A stretch of 64,000 nt of DNA, taken from Lepeophtheirus salmonis. Its lineage: Eukaryota; Arthropoda; Copepoda; Siphonostomatoida; Caligidae. The stretch is from positions 8,522,363-8,586,362 of the forward strand of contig NC_052135.2 in the NCBI RefSeq assembly GCF_016086655.4. The letters are read 5' to 3'. Under the pieces are notes generated by a model. It was not told where the DNA came from, made no database searches, and saw nothing but the letters and a program-made list of their open reading frames with translations. Positions 45,331 through 56,422 of the stretch are shown in pieces; position 1 is the first letter of the stretch; every line of letters begins with the position of its first letter. A program made the translations under genes and the position numbers.

Positions 45331-47609
45331 TAGAAGATTTTTCATTCTTTTTTATGAAATTTATAGCTATTTTGAGGCTTTGTTTTGTTTATTTATTTAT
45401 AGTCCAATTTTATGGAATTTTATGGAATTATGGAAATCATTTTCGTTGAAAATGGATTGATTACTAACCTTATATACAATTTTTCAAAATGTTCGACTTT
45501 GGTTTAGGGAATTAATTTTAAACTAGATAGTTTATTTATAATTAATTTATATGTAACTTCTCTTAATTAATAAAGTCTTAAAAAAAGAGAAAAAAAGAAG
45601 ATCATTATTTTCGCAACTCTCGTTGTATTCTCAGAAATACTTTAGTGTTTATATTAATGAATAACACAAGTTGAGTTAGGAAGAGTATGGAACTAAAAAG
45701 ATCAAGCAATAAACTATTAATGAAATGTGTATATATTTTTTCATCATATTCTATAACAGTAAAACTTAAATATTTTAAAAATATCAACTATTTACTCATG
45801 AGTTTATTCGGACAATTAATTTATTCGTCTTTTGCCACGTTGATCATTTTCTGATCCGTAATTCGTCATTAAGCTCAACACACTTATCTTGCTATAAAAG
45901 ATTGTTATAATTGAAGTCTTTAATTTCCTACAAAATTGAACAATAATTATTACCAGAAAAGTAAAAAACAATATTCTTAATTTTTTCTAAATCCAATAAA
46001 ATTAAGAAAACATCATCATCGTATTGGAATTTCCTTAACATTAACAATGTTTAATGGGCGTTTAAATGGCCCTTTAGCACAGTGATAAGACCATAATCAC
46101 ATTGTCAAAAGGACAATGTGAAGTCTTTACGATGAACAGCTTTTATCCATTCATCCCAACCTCTATTGACTATTACTATTCAAGAAAACGAAACTTGAAA
46201 TTGAATTGGAGGTTATAATTCAATCTATGCTTTGCCTGGGTCCTATGGAAACTAAGTCCAGATGACGAACCCTTTCCCAAATTGGAGCAAACACAAACAG
46301 CAAAATATTTTAACATTTTAATGAAAGTATATATCGATAATTTATGAACAAATGCAGAATATGAAGTTCGTCGATTGAGATCTGTAATCCCAACTCTGGA
46401 AAGTATATTCAAATCTGATCACGTATTAAAAAGTTGAGCAATCAACTTCTTCCTTTCAGCTGACGTTAATCATAACATACTCTCTCATCGAGCTACAGTT
46501 CATTTCTGTGAACTGACAATTTTAATCTACTACTGCCTTGCATTACCCAACTGCCCATAAAAATCCTTTGTCGCCTTTATGTATTTCTTTCTCTATGGAT
46601 AAAACTCATTGACTATTCCTTTTTATTTATTATTTAATCGTTATTTTCCTTTTTTTTTCCATTTCTTAGTTATGCAATTAATCGGATGGAGATACAACTG
46701 TAACATTCAAATTGATAATATAAAAACATAAGAAAGTGGCGAATATGTCATGCGGCAAAATTTCCTCCAGGCAAAATGTTCGAGGCTAAATTGCAGATCA
46801 CGCTTTAATCGAATGTCTGCAATAATTATCAAAACCTTTGTCTAATTTCTAGGATCACTCGAAAGAAAGAATAAATTACTACATACTCGAACTCTACCCA
46901 ATTCAAAATGGGTAAATTGCTCTAACACAGATTTGAAAGTCCACACATAATTCAAAATGTGCCGAACTCGAGTCCAACACTAACAATTACTAATAAGGCA
47001 CAATATTTGTGATATCACTGTCATAAGTATAGCATTGTTTCAGTAACATGAAAATTAAGTATTTCTTTTTCAGCTGTCAATTTGCAAACTAATTCTCCCC
47101 TTCTTGTTAGTATTGTACTACATACTCGATCACCTGTACTCGAATAAATCATTCTAAATTACTATGAAACGAAGAATAGTATAGGCATATTAATAAAAAA
47201 TAACTATTATTAATTTTTGCTGAAAAATGAAATGATGCAAAAATAACTTTAAAAAATGATAATAAAAGATTTCCATATAAAAACAAACTGAAATTAATAA
47301 AATTCATTTACTGGGTCACGAAATTTCTAGAAGCTTAAGAATCCATTAAACCCTACTAAGACTGTGGAAAACTCTATAATAACACTTTTAATAAGTTGGT
47401 AGACTGTCCTGCCATTTTTTATCCATCAACCTAAAAGAATTGTCGAATAGGGAAGAAAAATTCATAACAGGTCAGGTTCTTTTTGGAAATTCAAAAAAGA
47501 ATAATGGAATTTCTACGTTAACTTTGCAATTCATAATTGTACAGCAACAAACTTCATATCAACCAATTTGAAAGGATTATTTTATATTTATCATCTTTGC
47601 CGGAAGCTG
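45331..47609. other. intronic DNA with small hairpins
   Basis: CACATTGTCAAAAGGACAATGTG near 46098 forms a 9-bp stem with a 5-nt loop. CCCAATTCAAAATGGG near 46899 is a short inverted repeat. Open frames at 45605-45787 and 46176-46412 have no domain. Confidence 0.4.
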
Positions 47610-47701
47610 AATTCCATGACTCATATTCTGATTCAGGAATTTTTATTGCTACGTGTATCTTGCAATAAAAATTCCTGAATCAGAATATGAGTCATGGAAT
47701 T
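47610..47701. repeat. perfect 40-bp inverted repeat, 12-nt loop
   Basis: The arm at 47610-47649 (AATTCCATGACTCATATTCT then 20 more bases) is exactly complementary to 47662-47701, with the loop TACGTGTATCTT between them. Each arm contains TGACTCA/TGAGTCA, the AP-1 consensus. A transcript from either strand would fold into a 40-bp duplex. Perfect arms point to a recent origin. No mobile-element ends or open frame lie within it. Confidence 0.95.
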
Positions 47702-48610
47702 TTGCAGGAGAGGAAATCTGCACCACCCATCGACTGTTCTCTATAATATATTAACCAAATAAAGAATGACATTAAAAAAAATTATATAACAATTATATAT
47801 ATAATTCAGAACTCCCACAAAAATATGACAAAATGATTATTATGTTGTAATACTATGCATAGGATACTGATGGGTCGATTAACTCTTGAACCACCCCCAC
47901 CACTGCATCTACTATTACTCTATTCAATATAGAACAAATAATTCATTACCCTGTAGTAGTTTAGCTAAATCTTTACAAAATAACTAATGCATTGGTAGGC
48001 TCATAAGTCATAGATTATTTACTCAAACATTATCCTCCATGCCGACTTCTTCATCTGCTACTCTTTTAAACCTCACATGACATTGCAGATAAGAACAACA
48101 TATTATGAAATCAAATCAGAATGTGAGAGAGAAAAGTGTGAAGAAATATATAGTCAGTATATATGTAACGATTTATTTACATGCAACATGATTAAAGGTG
48201 CATAAAATATGTGCTAGAAAGGGAAGCGGCTTTACTTAGTTGGAAATCTGAACCGGTTTTATTTTTATTTTCTGGAGCTGCAATCATTATTATTCAATTC
48301 TAGAATAGGGTGCATTTAGTATAATGTAATCACTAATGTGTTTGCATATGAAAAAAGGAGAATAACGGTGGCGGTTTGCTTTGTAAGTCCTTCATGGATT
48401 CTGAGTAGAATTTAAGATCGACAAAGGAGTAATTCGAGCATATATGTCCTTGCTATATTCGTTCGAATTCGCTTCCTCTTAGGGGTTGTTGCAGCTCCAA
48501 AACATTCTTCGAATTATAAGGGTAATCAGGTTCATTTTATATTACTTGGATTTGTACTTATCGGCAAGGCATATCTTATGCATTACTGAATATAATCATA
48601 CTTACTGATG
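47702..48610. other. intronic DNA, possible very degenerate family A copy
   Basis: Around 48240-48560, fragments such as CTGCAATCATTATTATTCAA and GCAGCTCCAAAACATTCTTC echo family A, but boundaries cannot be set. Nothing else recognised. Confidence 0.35.
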
Positions 48611-49045
48611 TAAATCGTGTGTATTTATTAGCTGACCCTTTGTTTTTCTAATTGGTAATCTAACGAATGAATTATCTTTTTCCTAGCTATTGCCATTATT
48701 ATTTAACTCCTGAGTAGTGAACTTCATTTCCTACTATATTCGAAAACTTGATTGAACATTTGTGAGTACTCATAAAAGACGAAGAGTAACACACTGAGAT
48801 TTTTTTACCGAGTTATAATTATATGACCTTGTTGGCATCAAAATGTAATTTAGGATTGACGTCGGAATAAATCTTGCCATTATCCTTGCTAATTTCCTTC
48901 TCCCTTGTAACAGCTGCTTGTAGCTAATCTAATGAAACATTATGACAGCTCAATGCTCTCCTCCAAAACATTCTTCAGATTGTCAGAGTTGCCATGTTGT
49001 TTATCCGTTACTTTTTTTAATATGACCAAAATACATACGATTTTT
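48611..49045. mobile_element. family A MITE, full-length copy
   Basis: The left end TAAATCGTGTGTATTTATTA and right end AAATACATACGATTTTTAAC are imperfect inverted repeats. In between lie TGAGTAGTGAACTTCATTTC, GAACATTTGTGAGTACTCAT, AGCTGCTTGTAGCTAATCTA and AACATTCTTCAGATTGTCAG, shared with the other copies. 435 bp, non-coding. Confidence 0.65.
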
Positions 49046-50489
49046 AACATTAATCATACTATCTTTCAGCGACTCGCCTCCCATATGTGAATACTCTTGC
49101 TTTACAGAGTGTAACAGGGAAATGTTCTGCGTCATTAATTTTATTACGCACTAATTAAGGTTTCAGGTAACATCTTAAGCAATGTTCCAATACATGTGTC
49201 GTTTTTCTTGCCCATTATTTAGATTTGATTAAAATCGGACAAAAAAATGAATAAAAAATGAGGACAGTCTGGAACATTAAGGTCGCCAAGGAGAATAGGA
49301 CTAAAAGTTTTTTCCATAACATTGTTCATTAAACTTTTCTAATAAAAAGTTATACAAATTTTGGTTTTGCTTCTTGATCTTGGAAAATTTCCCTGACGCA
49401 CTCCGTATATAACAGCTTAGTAGTAAAAGTGACATAACTTTAATTCACAACATTAAACATGAATCCTAATTTGATGAGTACAAGGAACATGGGGAATGTA
49501 TTAGGAACTGCTTTTCGACAGCAAAATACACATTTTTTCTTTCATTATGAACAATTTATACTGCGTCACTCTACATACATATAACTAATTAAAGTATTGT
49601 ACTCTAGTTAATTTATAGCAACCACGGGTGAAAAACAAACATAATATAAAACTTTTTATCATCTTTTTACACTTCTTTTTATTTTTCTTGACAAGGCGAG
49701 GATAAATAAAATATTATTTACAAATTTAATTATTAGACTTAAGATTTCTTTTGTACAAAATGAGAAAAAAAAGAGCCCTAAACTTTTGAAAAAGGAACAC
49801 CCTCTAAATATCAAAATTGAGTAATTTGTATTAAAAGAAGAAAAAAAAGTAATTAGTGTTGTTTTATATATATCATAACTTATTGATATTTTTTTTTTTT
49901 AAATATATCGACAAATGAAGATTTGATGCAAATAGTATTTCTCTTTGTAGGAAGATTCAAGGGTGGTGAATATTCAACAGTCAATTGAGGACAAATTTCC
50001 TCTAATTGCCTGTTGTCAGAATGTGGCTCATTTACATATCCGACCATGAAATCATAACCATGAATGCATCATATTTTCACTTCCGAAAAGAGAACCTAAT
50101 GAAGGAAAGCTGTTGAAAGTGAATTTTCCCTCAATAAGTTTAACCAAAAGCTGTTGTTTCATCGAACTAGAATCCAAATTTTCTCTATTTATTTCATACA
50201 AGTTAGAAAAATGACCAATGCCCATACAAAAACGGGCAAATGAACAATTTTTCGAGCGATTTGGCAATCCTAAGTCCATTAATTATAGTTATATGTAAAA
50301 GAACAACTCTTTGTAAGACTAGTACATTCATTTTCTAAACAGGGACACCCTAAATACATATATGTAACTACTCTTTCAAGGTCCCTTTTATAATGATTTT
50401 TTTTACATAATAATTATATTTTTCTACAAAAAAAAATATCTGAATGTGTCATGTGTTTATTTATTATTTCTATCGTATTAACAGTGATA
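49046..50489. other. intronic DNA, nothing recognised
   Basis: AT-rich; one minus-strand open frame at 50052-50279 has no recognisable domain. Confidence 0.4.
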
Positions 50490-50932
50490 AAAATTCAGTG
50501 TGGAATGGACATGCTAAAAATAAAGAAACTGAAAATCAAGATGGCATCCTTGTCCATTTGAAGAATGTTTTGGAGGGAAAAAATATAATACTCAAAATGT
50601 TTCATTTGATATCCTACAATCAGCTGTGACAAGGGAGGAAGGAGAAAATGATATAAACATAGGCATTTGATAGAATTACTCTGATGTCGATCCCTAATTC
50701 TACTCTGATTCCCACAAGGACATAAAATTATGACTTCCCAAAGTATTTTCTGGGCTACAGTCCGACTTTTATGACCACTCACGAATGTTCAATCCGGATA
50801 ATTGATTCTATTTTGGAAAGAAAGTTCAATACTCAGGAGTTACATAATATTGAAACTGCTCAGGAAAATAAAATTTATCCTTTAGATTACTAATTCCAAA
50901 AAAACGGGGCATCTAACAATACATCGTAATTT
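50490..50932. mobile_element. family A MITE, full-length copy, opposite orientation
   Basis: CCTACAATCAGCTGTGACAA, TACTCTGATGTCGATCCCTA, TTTTATGACCACTCACGAAT and AATACTCAGGAGTTACATAA follow the order of the copy at 10899. The ends are decayed (AAAATTCAGTGTG left, AATACATCGTAATTTT right). The 95-residue minus-strand frame over it reflects the repeat. Confidence 0.6.
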
Positions 50933-51104
50933 TGATCAATGCATAATGGTATTCTTAGCTATTATTACCTGTGGTCGTATCCTAATTTTATACTTTTTGG
51001 TATTTTTTAACTTAAATTCAAAAAATTATCTTGTACCCAGCATCCATGATGAAAGATGATTGAAATAGTGATATTTCTTGTAAAACAAGCAATGTTTATC
51101 TGTT

Positions 51105-51794
51105 TACCAAGTGATCCATTTAAATTTTAACACTTTGAATTTTAAACTTCAACAATATATAATTTATTAATTTTACAATAGAATTTCAACAAAATTAATA
51201 TTATATGTAAATAGATGTGTGTCTGAGGTCCCTTAATCATTAATGTAGCCGTCTTTTATGGCTTTCAGTCAGGGCGGGATGCCAGGCACCCGCTGCAGAT
51301 TTTTTCCTCTGGCATTGCACCTCAGTGCTAGCTGACAGTAGATTTGAGGGCCTCAGTGTTTGGATAACGGATACTACAGGCGTTCCCTCGAAAAACACCC
51401 AAATGCCTATTAGGGGGGGGGGGCATCAGGGGTGTAGGGGTGCCAGAAGTGTCAAAAAAGAGTTCAAAATAAATCATTCAAAATAGACTTGTAACAGAGG
51501 AGATGGGTTTCTTTCAGATCCCTTCTTCTCTCCAAAATTTCGGACTTATAGACGGCGTAGACGGTTTTCGTGAAGACACCGAAATGCTTGGACTGAGCTA
51601 AAGGAAAATCGTCGATCACGTCCAATTGTCAATTCCTCGTCTTGTACCTAAGCTGGAGAGCTCAAGTTTTCTTTTTCTAGTAACTAATTGTTCATACTTT
51701 ATTTTATCCTAATATGATTTAATTAATTTCAATCACTCAATCTTAATTAATTATTGAAATAGTAATTTTTCAGATTTTAATGGTCCAACAGGTA
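51105..51794 (-). mobile_element. family B mariner-like element, copy 5
   Basis: 690 bp between TACCAAGTGATCCATTTAAA on the left and CAGATTTTAATGGTCCAACAGGTA-type sequence on the right (last 20 bases TTTTAATGGTCCAACAGGTA), the imperfect inverted ends of family B. Inside are C-terminal codons near 51220-51380 and a short piece of the DNA-binding region near 51540-51620. A C/G run lies at 51412-51422. Internally deleted and non-functional. Confidence 0.7.
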
Positions 51795-52158
51795 TTTATG
51801 GATCTTTGAACCAAATGACGGCATTTTTGATCAAAGACATAACAATATAGTCAATGTGGATCTCCAGTCATTTAGCATTTAAAATCCAGCATGTATAGCA
51901 TGTTTATAATACTGATGTATACCAATGCACCATAAAGAAAAAAAGGAGTACAATATACAAGGAGCACTTTATAAAAAGAATTTTATCTGGAAGGCGTTTA
52001 CTTTATTTAAAATTTAAAAAAATAAATAAAGTGACTTTACATGAGAATTAGCAACGTCTTAAAGTATTACTTGGTTCAATTCATCAAATCATTTTTTTTT
52101 CTAAAGTTGTTTTTATTCTTGAGGAGAAAACATCAAAGTATTGAGTGAGTAGCTATGT
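51795..52158. other. intronic DNA, nothing recognised
   Basis: Short AT-rich spacer between a family B copy and repeat G. Confidence 0.4.
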
Positions 52159-52292
52159 ATGAGTGTGCTTATGGAAAACGGAGAGTAACCTATCTGATTT
52201 TTTTGGTAATTATCTTCTATATTTGGCAAGCCAAGTTTGTCCGTTCGACGCCCCCTAAAAACTCTGGGCAATGCCGGGTACTATCGCTAGTA
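52159..52292. repeat. dispersed repeat G, copy 2
   Basis: GAGTGTGCTTATGGAAAACG, GAGAGTAAC, TTCGACGCC and AACTCTGGGCAATGCCGGGT match 23393-23500 in order. Confidence 0.6.
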
Positions 52293-52769
52293 AAAAATAT
52301 GTTAACCTTGATTAGTATCATGTCAGCTGAATAAGCTTAAAGAAGCGAAGGAATGAAAGAGAAACTGATATAGTTTTCCTCTTTCATACCTAAGATGCTT
52401 TTATTTTATTCTTTTTAGCATACATTTATCTATGTACTAGAAGATAGTAAGAAATCAAGCCCTATAGAATGAGAATTTCATGGCATATTTCTTTGAAATA
52501 AAATGTTTAAATATATTTAATGTATACTGTATGAGAATTAAGAAAGAATAAAGACGGCATTAAAATAGGTAAATAAACTAAGTATAATTCAGCTTACCAA
52601 CAAATATGATTTTTCAATAATTGATGTTCGCTGGGAAGGGATCTTTTTCAAATCTGAAGTAATGATTTGAGTTGAAGAAAAATATACGTAAAACAAGGGC
52701 TAGATTTGTTTGATTTTTTTGCAAATTAACCTGTGCTGCTTTACGTTTCCCAAGGTATCTACGTATAAA

Positions 52770-52905
52770 GTGTTCTTGTGATCATAAAACAATGAGTAAC
52801 ACTGAGAATATCTTGAGTAATTATCTTTTATATTTTTAAGCAAACTGTGTCTATTGGACGACGCCTAATAAAACTACAAATGCCGCGTACTGCAGCTTGT
52901 TAATA
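52770..52905. repeat. dispersed repeat G, copy 3
   Basis: TGTTCTTGTGATCATAAAAC, AATGAGTAAC, TAATTATCTTTTATATTT, GGACGACGCC and AAATGCCGCGTACTGC follow copy 2 block by block, more diverged. Confidence 0.5.
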
Positions 52906-53368
52906 ATATGAATATACTCACTAATTTAAAATTGATTTTTTTTAGTTGATTGAATATAGATTTTATGAAATAATATTATTATTATTCGTTGAAAAGTAAT
53001 GGACTCTTTTCTGTTTAAAACTCTAAGATGCTTCATTTTAAATTGATGTACAAAGTCACTGTATACCTAATTGGTACTGAATAAAAGATTATTTGTATAT
53101 TGGTCAAGTTAAAATTTACGTATAATTGTAGTATGTTGTAAATTAATAATCATCAGAATATATAAATAGTAATGCTTTTAAATAATAAACTTGTACTACA
53201 AAAAATTATTTATCAAGAGATTTCATAATAATTACATTTAAAACACCTTAAAAAAATATTTTGAAAATTGCACATAAGGCATTATATTTTGTCATACGCA
53301 TAAATTTAAAAAAGTATATATAGACATGGAAATAATTCAATATAATATTCATACTATGATAAATGATA

Positions 53369-54035
53369 TACAGAGTGAGGAAACAAAACATGAAGTCGCG
53401 TTTTATAAAATTTTACCCCGGTTATTTTTAATTACAAGGTTTCCTTAAACAACCAAACTAAAGCTGAAATAAAATAATAAATCCGTTTTGCTTATAGTCA
53501 CATGTCTGTAAGTGTAGAAATGTCGGATCAACAACAAAAAAGGTAAATTGTCTGTGATTTCCTCGGCGCCGGTTCCATTGATTGATGCAGAGATCCTTGG
53601 AATCTAATCCGGACTACATATAATATCAATAAGTCCACTACAGTCCTATACAACTTAGAACAATCAAAATGGAACGACGAAGCTCAATTTGCAATGCCCA
53701 TTACTCTCTAGAACTCAATGTTGACTTATGACAGACTTAATCAGTGCAACTCTATCTGACCAATACAAGGATCATTACAAAAAATCAATCAAAACTTACA
53801 CGCTAATAATTTGGCTGACTTCCAACCTTCCTACATATAGCTCAATTTAAGACCTGACCTCAACTGCCTGTACTCAATAGTTTAGGGTGTATAGAAGAAA
53901 AATATCTAGCGTATCTCTCATCTAAAATTGGATTCGCTCCAAGCTGTCATCATGGACACGGCCTTCATCGTCGATACCTTCCAATCTGTTCGGTGGAATA
54001 TCGAAGCTGTTATTGCTTGTAAAGAAGGACATTAA
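53369..54035 (+). pseudogene. Tc1-like element, internally deleted transposase
   Basis: A possible terminal sequence TACAGAGTGAGGAAACAAAA starts at 53369. The plus strand then opens at 53520 with MSDQQQKR, a stop, and IVCDFLGAGS, giving way by frameshift to ISIRTTYNINKSTTV, the first helix-turn-helix. The part with the first two catalytic Asp residues is missing. It resumes as RPDLNCLYSIV, GVIEEKISSVSH, LKLDSLQAVIMDTAFIVDTF and VRWNIEAVIACKEGH before the stop at 54033-54035. About half of a normal Tc1-like gene remains. Confidence 0.65.
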
Positions 54036-54450
54036 GAATAAAAAGTAATCCTAAAAATAATATTAAAAACATATCACTCCTTGGTTTTGAGTTGTTTTTT
54101 TTCTTTTTTAGATAAAAATCATTTTTTTCCTAATTAGGTCATGCTGCAAGTTTTGAGTCCTTTCTCCTTAGATGGTCGAATAGTTTCCCAACCTATGTAT
54201 GAAAACATATTTGTTCCTTCCTTATATGAAGTGAAATTAATTCAATCATGCTTAATATATATATTTTTAAATAATAACATCACATACAAATTTCTACGAA
54301 AATATGCATAAAGGGAAAAAATATATATAATTTTATTTTCAACCCTTATCACAATATGCAACTTATTCAAAATATTATGTATTTTATTCTTCTATTCAAG
54401 AACCATCAATTTTTTTATTTTTTTAAAAGTAGAAATGAAATATCACGTAC
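54036..54450. other. intron start region
   Basis: AT-rich intronic sequence directly downstream of the arrestin donor on the minus strand. No elements recognised. Confidence 0.45.
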
Positions 54451-54866
54451 CTGAATAAGAGAATGACTTGAGCAAAGACTTTTAGATTTTTCGAAACAAG
54501 GCTCTGATGAATGAGAGCAACGCCAATTATGGGCTCCACAAACTTTTCTGACACAAATAAATGCCTTTGAGGTAAGAAGAGAATCAAATTTCCATCATTT
54601 GATGACTTTCGATAAATTTTCGTCCCCTTGCCATCCTTATTCGTAGATCCATCTCCAGGATTGGAGGAGGAAGTTGAAAGATTGGAGGATTCGACTTCCT
54701 TTGGTTCCTTCAAACTACTTTTGTACACCTCAGAATCATTCTCTTTTATCTCAGGCGATTTTTTGTTTTTCTTCTCCTGAGCTTCTTCTCCCGCCTTCTT
54801 TATCTCCGTTTCTTCTTCTTTTTCCTCCTCTTCAATTTTTTTGATTTCATCGTCTTCTACAAGCAT
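54451..54866 (-). CDS. arrestin, N-terminal exon with acidic/basic extension
   Basis: Encodes residues 1-138 and two bases of codon 139. Residues 81-139 are the arrestin N-domain: GTKIYRKSSNDGNLILFLPQ, then EPIIGVALIHQSL, then KVFAQVILLFR. The family counterpart runs TRVFKKxSPNxKLxxYLGKRD ... VDGVVLVDPEYL ... VYVTLTCAFR. The exon stops at a CAG|GTACGT donor and joins exactly to the exon ending at 7934. Residues 1-80 are a Glu/Lys/Ser-rich low-complexity extension, unusual for arrestins, which normally start close to the first beta strand. The ATG at 54866 has A at -3 and an in-frame stop 27 bases upstream. However, the preceding TTGCTTTTTTTCTCAAG also looks like a splice acceptor, so this may be an internal exon. 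Expected role: receptor desensitisation or scaffolding in the cytosol. Confidence 0.85.
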
Positions 54867-54943
54867 CTTGAGAAAAAAAGCAACTGAATGTTATACCTTT
54901 TATAACAGGATTCTATAAATGAATATTACTCCCTTCTCTCAAC

Positions 54944-54969
54944 TACGTCGAGGCGAAAGCCTCGACGTA
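54944..54969. repeat. 11-bp perfect hairpin with GAAA loop
   Basis: TACGTCGAGGC-GAAA-GCCTCGACGTA: an 11-bp GC-rich perfect stem closed by a GNRA-type loop on the plus strand (TTTC on the minus strand). It lies about 78 bases upstream of the arrestin ATG and stands out against AT-rich DNA. Could be a leader hairpin or a MITE scar. Confidence 0.9.
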
Positions 54970-55325
54970 TATATATATATTATTTTTTATATAGTAGAAC
55001 AGGGTCCAAATAGAAACTTTTAACAATAAAAAAAGTATATGTCATAAAAAGATATGGCTTAAATGTGGAATGATTCAAAACACTTGTATGAAAACAAAAT
55101 GAAAATATTATCAAAATAAATATTATTTTTTTATAAACAATGAGCATAACTAAATAAATGATTTAAAGGACGTCAAATTATAAAAAGTTGTAAATAAAGT
55201 TGAACAAATTTTTTAAAGCGGAGGAGTTTAGAGTGGACAACACGCTCAGGAGAAATTGTTCTCTTAAATTCAATATGTATAGGGTCGATACTCGGCAGCT
55301 CCTATACCTAGAAGGAAGTATACAT

Positions 55326-56130
55326 TACTGGGGGCCCATAGAAATCTGAATCCTTACTAATTCAATAATTAATTAAGGTTGAGTGATTGAAATTAATTCA
55401 TATTTTGATATATTAAAACATAAGCAATTAGTTACAAAACAAAATAAATTTGAGTCTCTCGCTTATGTACAAATCGATAAAATGACACATAAATGTGATT
55501 GACGAATTTCTTTTCGTGTACTCCAAGCAGTTTGTCGTCTCCAAGACCACCGTCTATGCCACCAGCAAGTCTGAAACGTTGGAGAGGAAGAAGGGTTCTA
55601 TCAAAATTGCCAAACTAGACTTGGGATTTCATACCAGACTGTCCAGAGAGCTATCAAAAAGTGGGTGTAAAGAGCCTTGTCAGGGTGGAGAGACCAATTT
55701 TGAAACTAGCAATGAAAGAAACCTATCCTCTCCGTTGCAAAAATATTTTGAAGTAGTCTTTTGAGTGCTATTGAAAGTCTTTTTTGACACTTTTCCCCCC
55801 TACATCCCAGATCCCAACTTTTCGGCTACACCTTTTTACTGCATGTCAAGGGTTGTATTGTCCGTCGTCATCAAAATACCAAAGGCTCTCAAATCCACTG
55901 TCATCCGGCACAGGGACGCCATGGCAGAGGACTACATCTGCAGAGAGTGACAGGCCTTCCACCGTCTGGAACCCATAATTGCCGCTAAGGGCGACCACAT
56001 TAATTATTAAGAGAGATCAGACACACATCTATGTATAGTTTTAATTTTGTTGAAATTATATTTCCAGTTAATAAATTATATCTTGTTGAAGTTTAAAATT
56101 CAAATTTTTTATATTTTATTTTACGATCCA
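55326..56130 (+). mobile_element. family B mariner-like element, copy 6
   Basis: The left end TACTGGGGGCCCATAGAAAT matches family B; the right end is worn (TTGAAGTTTAAAATTCAAA then no clear terminus). The plus-strand transposase begins IDEFLFVYSKQFVVSKTTVY, ATSKSETLERKKGSIKIAKL. It resumes later with LKSTVIRHRDAMAEDYICRE and ends QAFHRLEPIIAAKGDHIN, with frame changes between. The catalytic part is largely deleted. Confidence 0.7.
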
Positions 56131-56422
56131 GCCCAGATAGTACAGTTTAGCACTGAATAATAGATATTTTGCCTAAAAAATGTGTTATCTGGTAAATTTA
56201 ATATTTATAATAGCTATAAATAATAAGACAAATTGACAATATACTTGAAAAAACTTGAATCTCCTACCTTCAATATTGGTGAAGTATAGTTAACCAAAAA
56301 TTGAAAATTAAATATCTCAGTTCAAGCTTTTGTCAAGATAGTATGTTCTTGCGCTGGCTCAACAACATACTAGATTTATTATCACATAAGAGTAGCGAGC
56401 ATAATTAGTAATGATGTAGGAG

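Larger units (their letters stand above)
7935..54450 (-). other. 46.5-kb arrestin intron
   Basis: On the minus strand the donor CAG|GTACGT sits at 54450-54449 and the acceptor TTTCAG| ends at 7935. Joining the flanking exons gives TTC AG|A TAT GGA, reading F-R-Y-G-R-E-D, the conserved arrestin motif, without changing frame. I found no intermediate arrestin exon, and the joined sequence leaves no gap in the family alignment. The length of 46,516 bp is due largely to inserted mobile elements on both strands. Confidence 0.8.

Noticed and set aside
46074..46140. Possible tRNA or tRNA-derived segment (GGCCCTTTAGCACAGTGATA)
   Set aside because: The start looks like an A box, but there is no B box, acceptor stem or cloverleaf; only a 9-bp hairpin follows.
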